Source: DATJSJ01 sp035504175 (lineage in GTDB: Bacteria > Pseudomonadota > Alphaproteobacteria > Acetobacterales > Acetobacteraceae). Taken from it: a stretch of 25,053 nt of DNA. Below are positions 1 to 7,491 of this stretch, one piece after another. The number at the start of each line of letters is the position of its first letter. Within the stretch, counting starts at the first letter, position 1. Both the position numbers and the translations under genes were made by a program. Below the pieces are notes generated by a model. That model saw nothing but the letters and a program-made list of their open reading frames with translations. It was not told the origin of the DNA and searched no databases. Location: the NCBI GenBank assembly GCA_035504175.1, contig DATJSJ010000083.1, forward strand, positions 1-25,053, in the 5' to 3' direction.

Positions 1-864
1 GGCGAGGTCGCCCGCGGCCAGTACGGCGCGGCGCTGGCGCTCGATCTCCGCGATCAGCGGCGCGTCCCAGACGCGGTGCCCGGCGCGCGAGGCGGCGATG
101 CTCTGGTACAGCGGGCCGAGGCGCTGCGCATAATCGGCGACGCCGCCGGGAGCGTTCAGGTCGATGGTTTCGAACGGGCCCATGAAGCTCCAGCGCAAAC
201 CGAGCCCATCCGCCACGGTGCGATCGACATCCTCGACGCTGGCGAGCCCTTCCTCGACCAGTCGCCATGCCTCCATCAGCAGCACGCCCTGCAGCCGGTT
301 GAGGATGAAACCCTCCGCCTCGCGCGTCATCGCGACCGGAACCTGGCCGACGCGCTGCATCAGCGCGCGCGCCCGTTGCACCGTGTCGTGATCGGTCCAG
401 GGCGCGGGCACCAGCTCGACCACCGGGATCAGGTAGGGCGGGTTGACCGGATGCGCGACCAGGCAGCGCGCGCGGCAGGCGAGATGTTCGGTGAAGGCGG
501 AGGCCGGAATGCCGGAGGAGGAACTGCCGAGGATCGCATCGGCGTCGATCGCGCCGTCGATCTCGGCGAGCACGACGCGTTTCAGCTCGACCCGTTCCGG
601 CACGCTCTCCTGCACGTACCCGGCGCCGGCCAGCGCCTCGGACAAAGACGGGGCGATGTGCACACGCGACCGCACCGCGGCGGCATCGTCCAGCAGGCCG
701 GCACGCACGAGATCGTCCAGCCGCAGCGCGATCGTCTCGATCGCGCGCTCGGCCGCGCCCGGAGCCGCATCGTACAGCGCGACCTCGCACCCAGCGCGCG
801 CGAACACGATTGCCCAGCCGCTGCCGACCAGCCCCGTGCCGATGACGGCAATCCTGTCGCTCAC
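1..864 (-). CDS. 3-hydroxyacyl-CoA dehydrogenase family protein, L-gulonate 3-dehydrogenase / lambda-crystallin-like (3' end cut by window edge)
   Basis: The reading frame is open for 288 codons from a GTG at 864 to the left edge, so the C-terminus is missing; family members of about 310-320 residues suggest only some 25-30 are lost. The N-terminus has a Rossmann nucleotide-binding loop (IGTGLVGSGWA, about residues 8-18) with an acidic residue after the second strand (ALYD), indicating NAD. Further on are LVAHPVNPPYLIPVVELVP, GFILNRLQ and EAWRLVEEGLAS, which closely follow human CRYL1 (L-gulonate 3-dehydrogenase) rather than fatty-acid FadB. It probably oxidises a 3-hydroxy acid in the cytosol, perhaps a sugar acid. 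An AGGGGA ribosome site lies 8 bases before the GTG. The gene is divergent from a lactonase-like amidohydrolase, and two operator-like palindromes lie between them. Family is secure; substrate is inferred. Confidence 0.88.
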   Translation of the reverse strand, partial: MSDRIAVIGTGLVGSGWAIVFARAGCEVALYDAAPGAAERAIETIALRLDDLVRAGLLDDAAAVRSRVHIAPSLSEALAGAGYVQESVPERVELKRVVLAEIDGAIDADAILGSSSSGIPASAFTEHLACRARCLVAHPVNPPYLIPVVELVPAPWTDHDTVQRARALMQRVGQVPVAMTREAEGFILNRLQGVLLMEAWRLVEEGLASVEDVDRTVADGLGLRWSFMGPFETIDLNAPGGVADYAQRLGPLYQSIAASRAGHRVWDAPLIAEIERQRRAVLAAGDLA

Positions 865-938
865 GGATGCCGTCCCCTGTCGAGCGGCCCGGCGACAGGC
901 ACGCCACGTGCCATGCGCGACCCGAATGTCTCGGACAC
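861..938 (-). CDS. possible 25-residue leader peptide overlapping the dehydrogenase start
   Basis: On the minus strand a very strong Shine-Dalgarno sequence (GGAGGAG, bases 950-944) lies 5 bases before a GTG at 938. This opens a 25-codon frame (VSETFGSRMARG...) whose TGA stop overlaps the GTG start of the downstream dehydrogenase (GTGA, 861-864). The arrangement suggests translational coupling or a leader peptide. No homology is recognised, and the coding character cannot be judged from 25 codons. It could instead be a chance frame beneath a real but otherwise used ribosome site. Confidence 0.3.
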   Translation of the reverse strand: MSETFGSRMARGVPVAGPLDRGRHP

Positions 939-1017
939 GCTCTCTCCTCCCGATTGCGCGATGAGTTGCGCTTGGTCCTTGCCGGCGATGCGGTTGACGG
1001 GCCCGACGCTAGCAAGT

Positions 1018-1033
1018 TTGCATCCGGTTGCAA
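1018..1033. promoter_or_regulatory. operator-like palindrome, left copy (LacI-type)
   Basis: TTGCATCCGGTTGCAA is a near-perfect inverted repeat centred on CCGG, with one mismatched pair. A symmetric 14-18-bp site with a central CG step is typical of LacI/GalR-family operators. Its centre lies 23 bp from that of a second copy at 1042-1055, about two helical turns, so dimers would bind the same DNA face. No LacI-family gene lies in the window. Confidence 0.6.
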
Positions 1034-1041
1034 GCGCCTTT

Positions 1042-1055
1042 TGCATCCGGATGCA
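1042..1055. promoter_or_regulatory. operator-like palindrome, right copy (LacI-type)
   Basis: TGCATCCGGATGCA is a perfect 14-bp palindrome that repeats the left copy (TTGCATCCGG shared, bases 1018-1027 and 1041-1050). The two copies in one divergent gap make a regulator site far more likely than chance. Confidence 0.62.
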
Positions 1056-1232
1056 GCGGCTTGGCGGCGCCCACCTTTTCGTGAATACCCTGCGTCGGTT
1101 GAGCGCAATGACGGCGGCACCAGAGCGGCAATGCGCCTCCCCGGCTGCATCAGCGCGGGACGGGCGCGGAGGCCATGCCGCCCGACCGGCGCCGCGGCGG
1201 GCCACGGATGGCAGGTTGAGGAGACAGTGGTG

Positions 1233-2135
1233 ATGTATTCCGGCCCGGTCATCGATGCGCACACGCATCTGTGGGATTTGTCGATGGACAAGCATGCCTG
1301 GCTGCGCCCATCCGACGATGCAGTGCAGGCGCTCGGCGGGCTGGAGAAAATCCGCCAGACCTATCTCGTCGACGACTATCTGCGCGACAGCGCCGGTCAG
1401 ACCATCGCGGCCAGCGTGCATATCGAGGCATTGTGGGACCCGACCGATCCGGTCGGCGAAACGCGCTGGCTGGAAACGCTCGACAAATCGCACGGCGTCG
1501 CGGCGCGCTACATCGCCGCCGCACCCTTCGGCACGCAGGCGGCGGCCGGTATCCTGGAGCAGCAGGCGACGTTCGCGCGCGTCGTCGGCGTGCGTGGCGT
1601 GCTGAGCTTCCACCCGCGCGATCCCGGCAAGTCATTCGCGCCGCGCGGCGATCTCGCGCTCGATCCGGCCTGGCGGCAGGACATCGCGCGGCTACCCGGG
1701 CTCGGCCTGATATTCGAGCTGATGATGTATCCTTACCAGCTCGAGGGCGTGCTCGACCTCGCGCGCAGCCTGCCCGACCTGCAACTGGTGGTGAACCATT
1801 GTGCCAGCCCCATCGACCGCGACGCGGACGGCATGGCGCGGTGGCGCGAGGCAGTGCGACAGCTCGCGCGCGAGCCGAACATCGCGCTCAAGGTCTCCAA
1901 CATCGCGGCCTATGATCCGCGGCCCACGTACGACGGCCTGCGCGCGGTGGCGCTGCATTGCATCGAGAGCTTCGGGCCGGCGCGGACGATGTTCGCCACC
2001 GATTGGCCGGTCGCCCGGATCTTCAGCCGCTTCGATGCGATCTACGACATTTTCCGGCGCGTCACGGCGGACGTGACCGAAGGCGAGCAGCGGGCGATGT
2101 TCCATGACAACGCCCAACGGGTCTATCGGCTGTAG
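1233..2135 (+). CDS. amidohydrolase family protein (amidohydro-rel, COG3618; sugar-lactonase-like)
   Basis: This 300-residue TIM-barrel metal hydrolase starts IDAHTHLWD (HxH metal ligands His10 and His12). It has a later His in VVNHCASPIDRD (His189) and the catalytic Asp in FATDWPV (Asp257), the pattern of the Amidohydro_2 group that includes L-fuconolactonase and L-rhamnonolactonase. It probably opens a lactone in the cytosol; aromatic-lactone hydrolysis or decarboxylation are alternatives. The ATG at 1233 is chosen because GAGGAGA ends 8 bases before it; in-frame GTGs at 1227 and 1230 are too close to that site. Upstream codons in the same frame show no family similarity. It is divergent from the gulonate-dehydrogenase-like gene and probably shares its paired operators. 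A lactonase beside a sugar-acid dehydrogenase suggests oxidative sugar catabolism, which is an inference. Confidence 0.88.
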   Translation: MYSGPVIDAHTHLWDLSMDKHAWLRPSDDAVQALGGLEKIRQTYLVDDYLRDSAGQTIAASVHIEALWDPTDPVGETRWLETLDKSHGVAARYIAAAPFGTQAAAGILEQQATFARVVGVRGVLSFHPRDPGKSFAPRGDLALDPAWRQDIARLPGLGLIFELMMYPYQLEGVLDLARSLPDLQLVVNHCASPIDRDADGMARWREAVRQLAREPNIALKVSNIAAYDPRPTYDGLRAVALHCIESFGPARTMFATDWPVARIFSRFDAIYDIFRRVTADVTEGEQRAMFHDNAQRVYRL

Positions 2136-2162
2136 CGCACCAGGGCCGCGGGCAAGGCCGGA

Positions 2163-2179
2163 GCGGCGATCGGCGCCGC
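2163..2179 (+). terminator. weak hairpin between convergent genes
   Basis: GCGGCG and CGCCGC form a 6-bp stem around a 5-base loop, 28 bases after the amidohydrolase stop and before the convergent hisN stop at 2334. There is no T-run. In DNA this GC-rich such stems occur by chance. The rest of the 198-base gap shows nothing else. Confidence 0.22.
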
Positions 2180-2333
2180 GGCATCACACGGCGCGCCGCC
2201 GCTCGTCCCGGTCAGGGTGACGCAGCACCACCAGGGCGCGCCCGCGCCTCCGTACCCAGTATTTGTGATGGTCGAACTACAGCGCCGGGACCTGTCGCTT
2301 CGCCATCGCCCTGCTCGACCATTTCAGGTCGGA

Positions 2334-3125
2334 TCAGGCCAGCATCGCCGTGATCGCCTCGTGCAGCGCTGGTGTCGCGGCCGCGACGACGCGTCCGTCG
2401 CTCGCCAGCCCCAGCCGCTGCCCGCGCCAGTCGGTGATCACGCCGCCCGCGCCCTCGATCACCGGCACCAGCGCCAGGTAGTCGTAGGGCTGCAACCCGG
2501 TCTCGACCACGGCATCGACGAAGCCCGACGCCAGCAGCGCATAGGCATAGCAATCGCCGCCGAAGCGGCGCATGCGCGCGCGCCGGCTGACCCGCTCGAA
2601 GGCGTCGAGATCGGCGCCGGTGAAGAGATCGGGCGAGGTCGCAAACAGGATCGCGTCGGACAGCGCGCGGCAGTCACGCGTCCGGCACGGCGTGCCGTGG
2701 CGGAGCGTTGCTTGGCCGGCGGCACCGACCCAGCGCTCGCCGAGCGCCGGATGATCGACCACGCCCAGTACCGGCTGCCCGTCCCGCAGCAGTGCGATCA
2801 GCGTGCCGAACAGCGGCATGCCGGCGATGAAGCTCTTGGTGCCGTCGATCGGATCGATCACCCAGACGAAGTCCCGGTCGAGCGACGCGGCGCCGTGCTC
2901 CTCGCCGAAGATGCCGTGATCTGGGAAGCGCGCGGCGATCATGTCACGCAGCGTGCGCTCGATCTCACGGTCGGCGATCGTCACCGGCGAGGCATCGGCC
3001 TTGGTCTCGACCGCGATGTCGCTGCGGAAATACCGACGCGCCAGCGCCCCGGCCGCATCCGCCATCGCCCCGGCGAAACGGACGAGTTCGTCCGCCTCTG
3101 GTGCCTCGATCCGTCCCATCCGCAT
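2334..3125 (-). CDS. hisN: histidinol-phosphatase / inositol monophosphatase family protein (HisN type)
   Basis: The 263-residue protein has the full Mg-dependent IMPase signature: D44-x-S-P-V-T-x-A-D52, GEEHG (74-78) and DPIDGTKSF (91-99). Later come GGDCYAYALLASG and GLQPYDYLALVPVIEGAGG, with the aspartate of the usual WD motif in PYDY. The GGDCYAY and PYDYLALVPVIEGAGG wording matches alphaproteobacterial HisN better than SuhB or CysQ. HisN removes phosphate from L-histidinol phosphate in histidine synthesis. No other his genes are nearby, so another small phosphomonoester is possible. The ATG at 3125 is followed by a second ATG at codon 3, and neither has a strong ribosome site. It is last in a minus-strand row after the isochorismatase-like gene, across a 223-base gap. 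Confidence 0.85.
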   Translation of the reverse strand: MRMGRIEAPEADELVRFAGAMADAAGALARRYFRSDIAVETKADASPVTIADREIERTLRDMIAARFPDHGIFGEEHGAASLDRDFVWVIDPIDGTKSFIAGMPLFGTLIALLRDGQPVLGVVDHPALGERWVGAAGQATLRHGTPCRTRDCRALSDAILFATSPDLFTGADLDAFERVSRRARMRRFGGDCYAYALLASGFVDAVVETGLQPYDYLALVPVIEGAGGVITDWRGQRLGLASDGRVVAAATPALHEAITAMLA

Positions 3126-3242
3126 CCCCGGCCTGATCGCGTGAGGCTAGACCGGGACCACGCCGGCGCGCTGCACAAAAATCCGCATCGGCGTCAAAAT
3201 GCCTCTCTCGCCATGGTCCGCCGCGCACCGCCGCCGCGGCCG

Positions 3243-3258
3243 ATCCCCGTCCGGGGAT
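3243..3258. promoter_or_regulatory. inverted repeat upstream of the regulator remnant
   Basis: ATCCCCG and CGGGGAT are perfect 7-base arms separated by TC. The repeat ends 4 bases before the ATG of the DeoR-like fragment. On the other strand it is about 120 bases upstream of hisN. It could be an operator or a hairpin hiding the GGGGA ribosome site. No second copy was seen. Confidence 0.35.
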
Positions 3259-3262
3259 ACAA

Positions 3263-3406
3263 ATGAGCCGGGAGCGGCGGTACCGCATTCTCGACCTGCT
3301 GCGCCGGCAGGGCCCCACGCGGGCAACGCCGCCGCGACACCCAGGCTGTCAGGCGGCGCCGGCGATCGACGCGAGGACCTCCGCGACCGTCTGCACCCGG
3401 CAGTAG
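3263..3406 (+). pseudogene. possible remnant of a DeoR-family regulator N-terminus
   Basis: From an ATG with GGGGA six bases upstream, the first 20 codons read MSRERRYRILDLLRRQGPTR. This resembles the first helix of DeoR-family winged-helix regulators (xERRxxILxLLRxxG), where a stretch like V-x-ELAxxFxVSxxTIRRDL should follow. Instead the frame turns to ATPPRHPG and stops at 3404-3406, inside the 3' end of the opposite-strand isochorismatase-like gene. This looks like the 5' stub of a lost regulator. A chance frame in GC-rich DNA cannot be excluded. Confidence 0.33.
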
Positions 3407-3981
3407 CCGCCGAATGCCTGCAGGGCCGTCGCATGGCGCAGCGCGGTGTGCGTCGCGCAGGCGTCCTCGGCGCAGACCATGTAGTAGCCGCGATCGGCGC
3501 CGTCGCGCACCGCCATGTCGACGCACTGGTCGGTCAGGAAACCGGCGACGATCACATTCTCAACGCCGAGATTGCGCAGCACGTAGTCGAGGTTGGTGGA
3601 ATTGAACACGCCGGACGAGGTCTTCGGCAGCACGATGTCGTCCGGCCCGGGCGCGACCAGCGGGATAACCGCGGCCTCCGGCGCGCCGCGTGGGATCAGG
3701 ATGCCGGAGAGCTTGTGGTCGAGCGAACGGTCGCGCCCGTCGCGCGTCAGCGCCTCGATCACCGTGTAGATGATCTCGCATCCGGCGGCGCGCGCGCCGT
3801 CGATCAGGCGGCGCATCGCCGGCAGCGCGCGCTCGTGCAACGCCTGCCAGTACTCCGGATGCTGAATGCGATGGCGCTCGGTGACCTCGCTCTGCTGGGC
3901 GTCGACGATCAGGACGGCGGTGACGGCCGGGTCCAGCGCCTTGTCCCGCCGGCACTGCAATGGGTCGAACGCGCTGCTCAT
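3349..3981 (-). CDS. isochorismatase-family cysteine hydrolase
   Basis: The 210-residue alpha/beta/alpha hydrolase shows the triad of the family: Asp27 (VLIVDAQQ), Lys120 (VLPKTSSGVF) and nucleophile Cys153 (GFLTDQCVDMAVRDGADRGY). The cis-peptide region before the Cys is also typical. The family hydrolyses amides and related bonds (nicotinamide, ureidoacrylate, N-carbamoyl compounds) as well as isochorismate. The TDQCVDMAVRD form fits amidase-type members rather than EntB. It lies 70 bases after the glutamine-synthetase-like gene on the same strand, with GAGG nine bases before its ATG, so the two are probably co-transcribed. A ligase making an amide and a hydrolase splitting one suggest nitrogen recycling from an amine or amide. 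Substrate unknown. Confidence 0.87.
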   Translation of the reverse strand: MSSAFDPLQCRRDKALDPAVTAVLIVDAQQSEVTERHRIQHPEYWQALHERALPAMRRLIDGARAAGCEIIYTVIEALTRDGRDRSLDHKLSGILIPRGAPEAAVIPLVAPGPDDIVLPKTSSGVFNSTNLDYVLRNLGVENVIVAGFLTDQCVDMAVRDGADRGYYMVCAEDACATHTALRHATALQAFGGYCRVQTVAEVLASIAGAA

Positions 3982-4051
3982 GGGTCAGGACCTCGGCGTA
4001 GGGTTGCGCGCGGCGCGGCACGGCGAACGGCGAGTTGGCCTCCCGGCGGCG

Positions 4052-5383
4052 TCAGTAGAGTTCGAGATACTCGTTGACCTCCCAATCGGTGACATGGGCG
4101 CGGAAGCGCGCGAGCTCGAACGCCTTGACCGCGGTGAACACGCGCACGAAATCGGCGCCGAGCATCGCCGAGAAGCCCTCGTCCTGCTCCAGCGCCGCAA
4201 GCGCCGCGCCCAGCGTCTGTGGAAACTTGGCCAGCGCCGGATTCTCCTCGCTCGGCATGTCGCGGGCCTGGTCGCGCAGGCTCGCCCCGGACTCGATGCC
4301 AAGCAGCCCGGCGGCGAGCACGGCGGCGGCGAGCAGGTAGGGGTTGCTCGCCGCCGAGCCGCCGCGCATTTCGATATGCGTCCGCTCGTCGCGCATCGCC
4401 TTGACCCGCACCATCGCCGACCGGTCCTGCTCGCCCCAGCTCACGTTGGACGGGGCGAAGGTGTGCGGCTTGACGCGGTGGTAGCAATTGGGCGTCGGGT
4501 TGATCAGCGGCATCATGGCGGGGGCGTGCGCCAGGACGCCCTCGATGAAGGAGCGCGCGACCGGCGACAGCCCGTCCGGTGCCGCCGCATCGAGGAAGGC
4601 GTTGCGGCCGGTGTCGCGCCGCCAGAGGCTGAGGTGGAAATGGCAGCCGCTGCCCGACAGGCCGGCGAACGGCTTGGCCATGAAGCTCGCCAGCAGCCCG
4701 TTGCGGTGCGCCAGCTCCTTCAGCCCGTTCTTGAACGCGAAGGCCTTGTCCGCCGCGGCGAGATTCATGCCCGGGCCGTACACCGTCTCGAACTGCGAGC
4801 CGGCGTATTCGCAGTTATGGGTGATGACGTCGATGCCGTAGGCGCGCAGCGTCGGTACCAGCGTGTCCAGGAACGGCGTGTACTGGTTGCGCACCGTGTG
4901 GAAGATGTGAATGCCCTCGAACAGGCGCGCCCTGGTGGCCGCCGACAGCAGGTAGTATTCGTATTCGTGGCCCATCATCACGTCGTAGCCGAGCGCGTTG
5001 GCCCGGCCGATCAGCTGCGCCAGCACGAAGCGCGGCGCGGCGCGCTGCGGCTCGCCGTTCTGCCAGTGGCCGAGGCAGACGACGCTCGCCGTGCGCTCCA
5101 GCCATGGGATGACGCGCAACGATGCCGGGTCGGGGAACAGCGCCTGGTCGGCGTAGTTGTGCTCGCCGTGCAGCCCGCTTGCTGGCACGACGTTGGACGC
5201 GGTGTCGAGGCCGAGCACGCCGCCGTAGAAATTCAGGCCGCGCCGGGCAAACGCCTCGACCTTGTCGACCGGCACCGTCTTCGACCGGGAAATGCCGTGC
5301 AGGTCCGGCAGTTCGAAGCGGAGATACTCGATCGCTTTTTCGTCCAGTGCCTGCAACAGGCCCGCCACGGCATCCTCGGCCAT
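4052..5383 (-). CDS. glutamine synthetase family protein (gamma-glutamyl amide ligase type)
   Basis: The 443-residue protein has a beta-grasp N-terminus (EYLRFELPDLHGISRSKTVPV) and the catalytic GS barrel. This shows EYEYYL and SQFETVYG (metal/glutamate site), AKPFAGLSGSGCHFHLSL (HxH), NPTPNCYHRVKPH, WGEQDRSAMVRV and HIEMRGGSAASNPYLLAA. The tyrosine adenylylation motif of GlnA is not seen, and the sequence departs from GlnA at the substrate end (GGSAAS before NPYL). It may therefore join glutamate to an amine, as PuuA-like enzymes do, instead of making glutamine. The ATG at 5383 is preferred because AGGGGG lies 7 bases upstream; the ATG at 5389 has only one base of spacing. It is followed at 70 bases by the isochorismatase-like gene and preceded at 194 bases by the MFS gene. 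Confidence 0.9.
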   Translation of the reverse strand: MAEDAVAGLLQALDEKAIEYLRFELPDLHGISRSKTVPVDKVEAFARRGLNFYGGVLGLDTASNVVPASGLHGEHNYADQALFPDPASLRVIPWLERTASVVCLGHWQNGEPQRAAPRFVLAQLIGRANALGYDVMMGHEYEYYLLSAATRARLFEGIHIFHTVRNQYTPFLDTLVPTLRAYGIDVITHNCEYAGSQFETVYGPGMNLAAADKAFAFKNGLKELAHRNGLLASFMAKPFAGLSGSGCHFHLSLWRRDTGRNAFLDAAAPDGLSPVARSFIEGVLAHAPAMMPLINPTPNCYHRVKPHTFAPSNVSWGEQDRSAMVRVKAMRDERTHIEMRGGSAASNPYLLAAAVLAAGLLGIESGASLRDQARDMPSEENPALAKFPQTLGAALAALEQDEGFSAMLGADFVRVFTAVKAFELARFRAHVTDWEVNEYLELY

Positions 5384-5577
5384 AGTCATTCCCCCTATCC
5401 CGCCGGCCGTGCCGCCGACCCGGCCAGACCCCGCGCCGCGTCCGGGGCGCCGCTGCACTGAGCACCGGGTGCGGGTGATTGTCGAACCGTGCCATCCCGG
5501 ACCGCGACGCCGCCGATGCGAGTCGCACGCCGCGCAGTGGCGACGCTGCCATCGCCATCCGTGCAAGCCGGCGTGCG

Positions 5578-6864
5578 CTACGATGCGCCGGCCGGGTTCT
5601 CCCAGCACCGCAGCCAGGCCAGGCTCAGCGCCAGAGCGGCGCCCACGATGACGAGCGCGACCACGGTCAGGCCGCCGAAGCCGGTCTTGCCGAACACCTC
5701 GCCGGCCAGAGCCGATCCGACGGCCGCCGCGAGCGAGGTCGCCGCATTGAACAGCCCGACGCTTTCACCACGCGCCGTCGGTGCCAGGCGCAGCGACAGC
5801 GAGTTCGCGCCGACCGCAAGCAGCGGCCAGACCAGCTGGATGAGCGCGAACCCGCCCAGCGCCACCCAGCCGATCATCCCGAGCGCTGCGAAGTTCGCCG
5901 CGGCGAGCAGTGCCAGCAGCACCAGCCGCAGCCCGATGCCCGTGATCAGCGTGCGGCCGCCGCCGACGCGATGCGTCACCGCCCCGACCGGACCGTACAG
6001 CAGCAGGCTCGCCGCCACGCCGACGGCGTAGGCGAAGGACGGCCAGAGCGGGTTCATCCCGAACTGCCGGACCATCGCCACCGGGAACAGCGTGGCGAAG
6101 CCGTTCATCGCCGGATACGCCACCAGCCAGACGATCAGGAATCGCTGCAGCGGCCGGTTGATCACGCGGAGATAGGTGCGCAGCTCCTGCCAGGAGAGAT
6201 GGTGGCCGCGGTGATGCGCTCCGGAGATGCCGGCGTCGCCGCCGACCATGGGCCGCGGCGCGGGCTTGGCTGGCGGACGCCCCGGCGCGACGCGCGGCGC
6301 CGAGATGGCGGCCAGCGCGCCGGCCACCAGAAGCCCGAGGCCGGCGACGACGAAGCCGCCGCCGGGATGCGTGCGCGCCAGCAGGCCCGCCGCCGCCAGG
6401 CCGACGACCTGGCCGGCGCTGGTGTAGCGCTGCAGCAGCGCCACGCGGGCATCCCAGTCCGCCTCCGGCTGACCCTGGATCGCCAGGACGTTGCCCGCCG
6501 TCGCCGTTGCCATGGCGCCGACGCCGGCCCCGGCCGCCAGCAGGATCCGGATCGGACCCGACACGGCAGCGAACGCCAGCAGCAGCAATCCGGCCGATCC
6601 CGTGCCCCAGACGAGCAGGTCGCGGTGTCGCCCCGTACGGTCGGCCCAGGTGCCGAGAAACGGCGCGCAGACGCCGAGCAGCGAGAACGCCGCATAAGTC
6701 AGGCCGGCCGCCGATCCGTGCCCGGCGAGCGGCATCAGCACGGGCAGCAGGCCGCTCTGCGTCAGGCCGAGCAGGCCGTACGAGACGAGCCACAGATCGA
6801 CGCGCGAACGCGCACCCGTCGCCGATGCCGCCCGTCGCCCGTCATAGGCGGCGCCCGCCTGCAT
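5578..6864 (-). CDS. MFS transporter
   Basis: The 428-residue hydrophobic protein has about 12 predicted membrane segments in two halves, split by a polar loop with a His-rich stretch (GAHHRGHHLSW). The loop between segments 2 and 3 carries the major-facilitator motif A variant GTWADRTGRHRDL. It is an inner-membrane secondary transporter; importer or exporter cannot be decided. The ATG at 6864 is chosen because AGGG lies 8 bases before it; the in-frame GTG at 6873 lacks a spaced ribosome site. It is the first gene of the minus-strand row leading to the glutamine-synthetase-like gene, so it may carry that pathway's substrate. The 234 bases upstream show no clear promoter. Confidence 0.85.
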   Translation of the reverse strand: MQAGAAYDGRRAASATGARSRVDLWLVSYGLLGLTQSGLLPVLMPLAGHGSAAGLTYAAFSLLGVCAPFLGTWADRTGRHRDLLVWGTGSAGLLLLAFAAVSGPIRILLAAGAGVGAMATATAGNVLAIQGQPEADWDARVALLQRYTSAGQVVGLAAAGLLARTHPGGGFVVAGLGLLVAGALAAISAPRVAPGRPPAKPAPRPMVGGDAGISGAHHRGHHLSWQELRTYLRVINRPLQRFLIVWLVAYPAMNGFATLFPVAMVRQFGMNPLWPSFAYAVGVAASLLLYGPVGAVTHRVGGGRTLITGIGLRLVLLALLAAANFAALGMIGWVALGGFALIQLVWPLLAVGANSLSLRLAPTARGESVGLFNAATSLAAAVGSALAGEVFGKTGFGGLTVVALVIVGAALALSLAWLRCWENPAGAS

Positions 6865-7060
6865 GGAGATCACCCTGGCCCGATGGCGCGATCTGGTGAC
6901 AGCACTCCGGCCTCACCGCAAGAGCGTGCGTTCGACGCGATGTCGTGATGGCGAGGTTGCGCGGCGCAGACGTCCCGGCAGTGGCGGTGTCGGCCGAATC
7001 CGGATCGCGATCGTTGGTGGTCAGACCAGCGTCGCGCTGGCCCGTGCGCGGTCAGGAACC

Positions 7061-7084
7061 GGCGGAGGCATGCTCGCCCCCGCC
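7061..7084 (-). terminator. hairpin downstream of the YciI-like gene
   Basis: GGCGGAGGC (7061-7069) and GCCCCCGCC (7076-7084) pair, apart from one mismatch, around a 6-base loop. GGAA and TTCC could lengthen the stem with a 2-base bulge. It begins 14 bases past the YciI-like stop on the minus strand. There is no U-run, so a role as terminator is tentative. Confidence 0.35.
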
Positions 7085-7098
7085 TTCCGGCATCCGTT

Positions 7099-7491
7099 TC
7101 AGCCGCCCTGGGCGACAGCCGCGCGGATCTCCGGCGTGAAATCCTCCATCTCCTGCACCCGGCGCACCTCGATTGTCTCACCGGGTCGAGCCGGACAGCG
7201 CCTGGCCCACGCGATGGCCTCGTCCTTCGAGCCGACGCGGATCATCCAGTAGCCGCCCAGCACCTCGCGCACGCCGGGAAACGGCGCCTCGATCACCTCG
7301 GGTTCGCCGGAGGCAAAACTCACCCGCGCCCCCATCGACGGCGGGTGCAGCCCGTCGAGTCCGAGCAGGATGCCGGCCTCGCGCATCGCCTCGTTGAACC
7401 GCATCATCTCGGCGACGTGCGCGGCATCCGGCATCGCGCCCGGCGCGGCACTCTCATAGCCCTGCGGGATCATCAGCAACATGAACCGCAT
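7099..7491 (-). CDS. YciI-like (DGPF/YCII domain) protein
   Basis: The 130-residue protein begins MRFMLLMIP, the usual opening of the YCII/DGPF family. It continues EMMRFNEAMREAGILLGLDGLHPPSMGARV and GGYWMIRVGSKDEAIAWARRCP, with the conserved GYW and EAIAWA of that family. Members are small ferredoxin-like-fold cytoplasmic proteins of uncertain function, often beside ECF sigma factor, VOC and SnoaL-like genes. The ATG at 7491 follows GGAGGG by 4 bases; an upstream in-frame ATG at 7503 has no ribosome site. It is last in the minus-strand run from tetR, 97 bases after the VOC gene. Confidence 0.85.
   Translation of the reverse strand: MRFMLLMIPQGYESAAPGAMPDAAHVAEMMRFNEAMREAGILLGLDGLHPPSMGARVSFASGEPEVIEAPFPGVREVLGGYWMIRVGSKDEAIAWARRCPARPGETIEVRRVQEMEDFTPEIRAAVAQGG

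Larger units (their letters stand above)
865..1232. other. divergent intergenic control region
   Basis: This 368-base gap separates the minus-strand dehydrogenase from the plus-strand amidohydrolase. It holds the possible leader peptide (861-938) and the paired palindromes at 1018-1056. A weak minus-strand promoter guess is TTGCAA (1033-1028), 16 bases, TAGCGT (1011-1006), with the left palindrome overlapping its -35. No convincing plus-strand promoter was found. The 170 bases between the palindromes and the amidohydrolase start have open antisense frames, but none has a recognisable product. Confidence 0.6.

Noticed and set aside
2217..3266. A 349-codon plus-strand frame opposite hisN
   Set aside because: It is Arg/His/Ala-rich with no recognisable domain, while the minus strand carries complete IMPase motifs.
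6865..7098. A gene or promoter in the gap upstream of the MFS gene
   Set aside because: Short open frames on both strands have no homology or ribosome site; only the weak hairpin after the YciI-like gene is supported.
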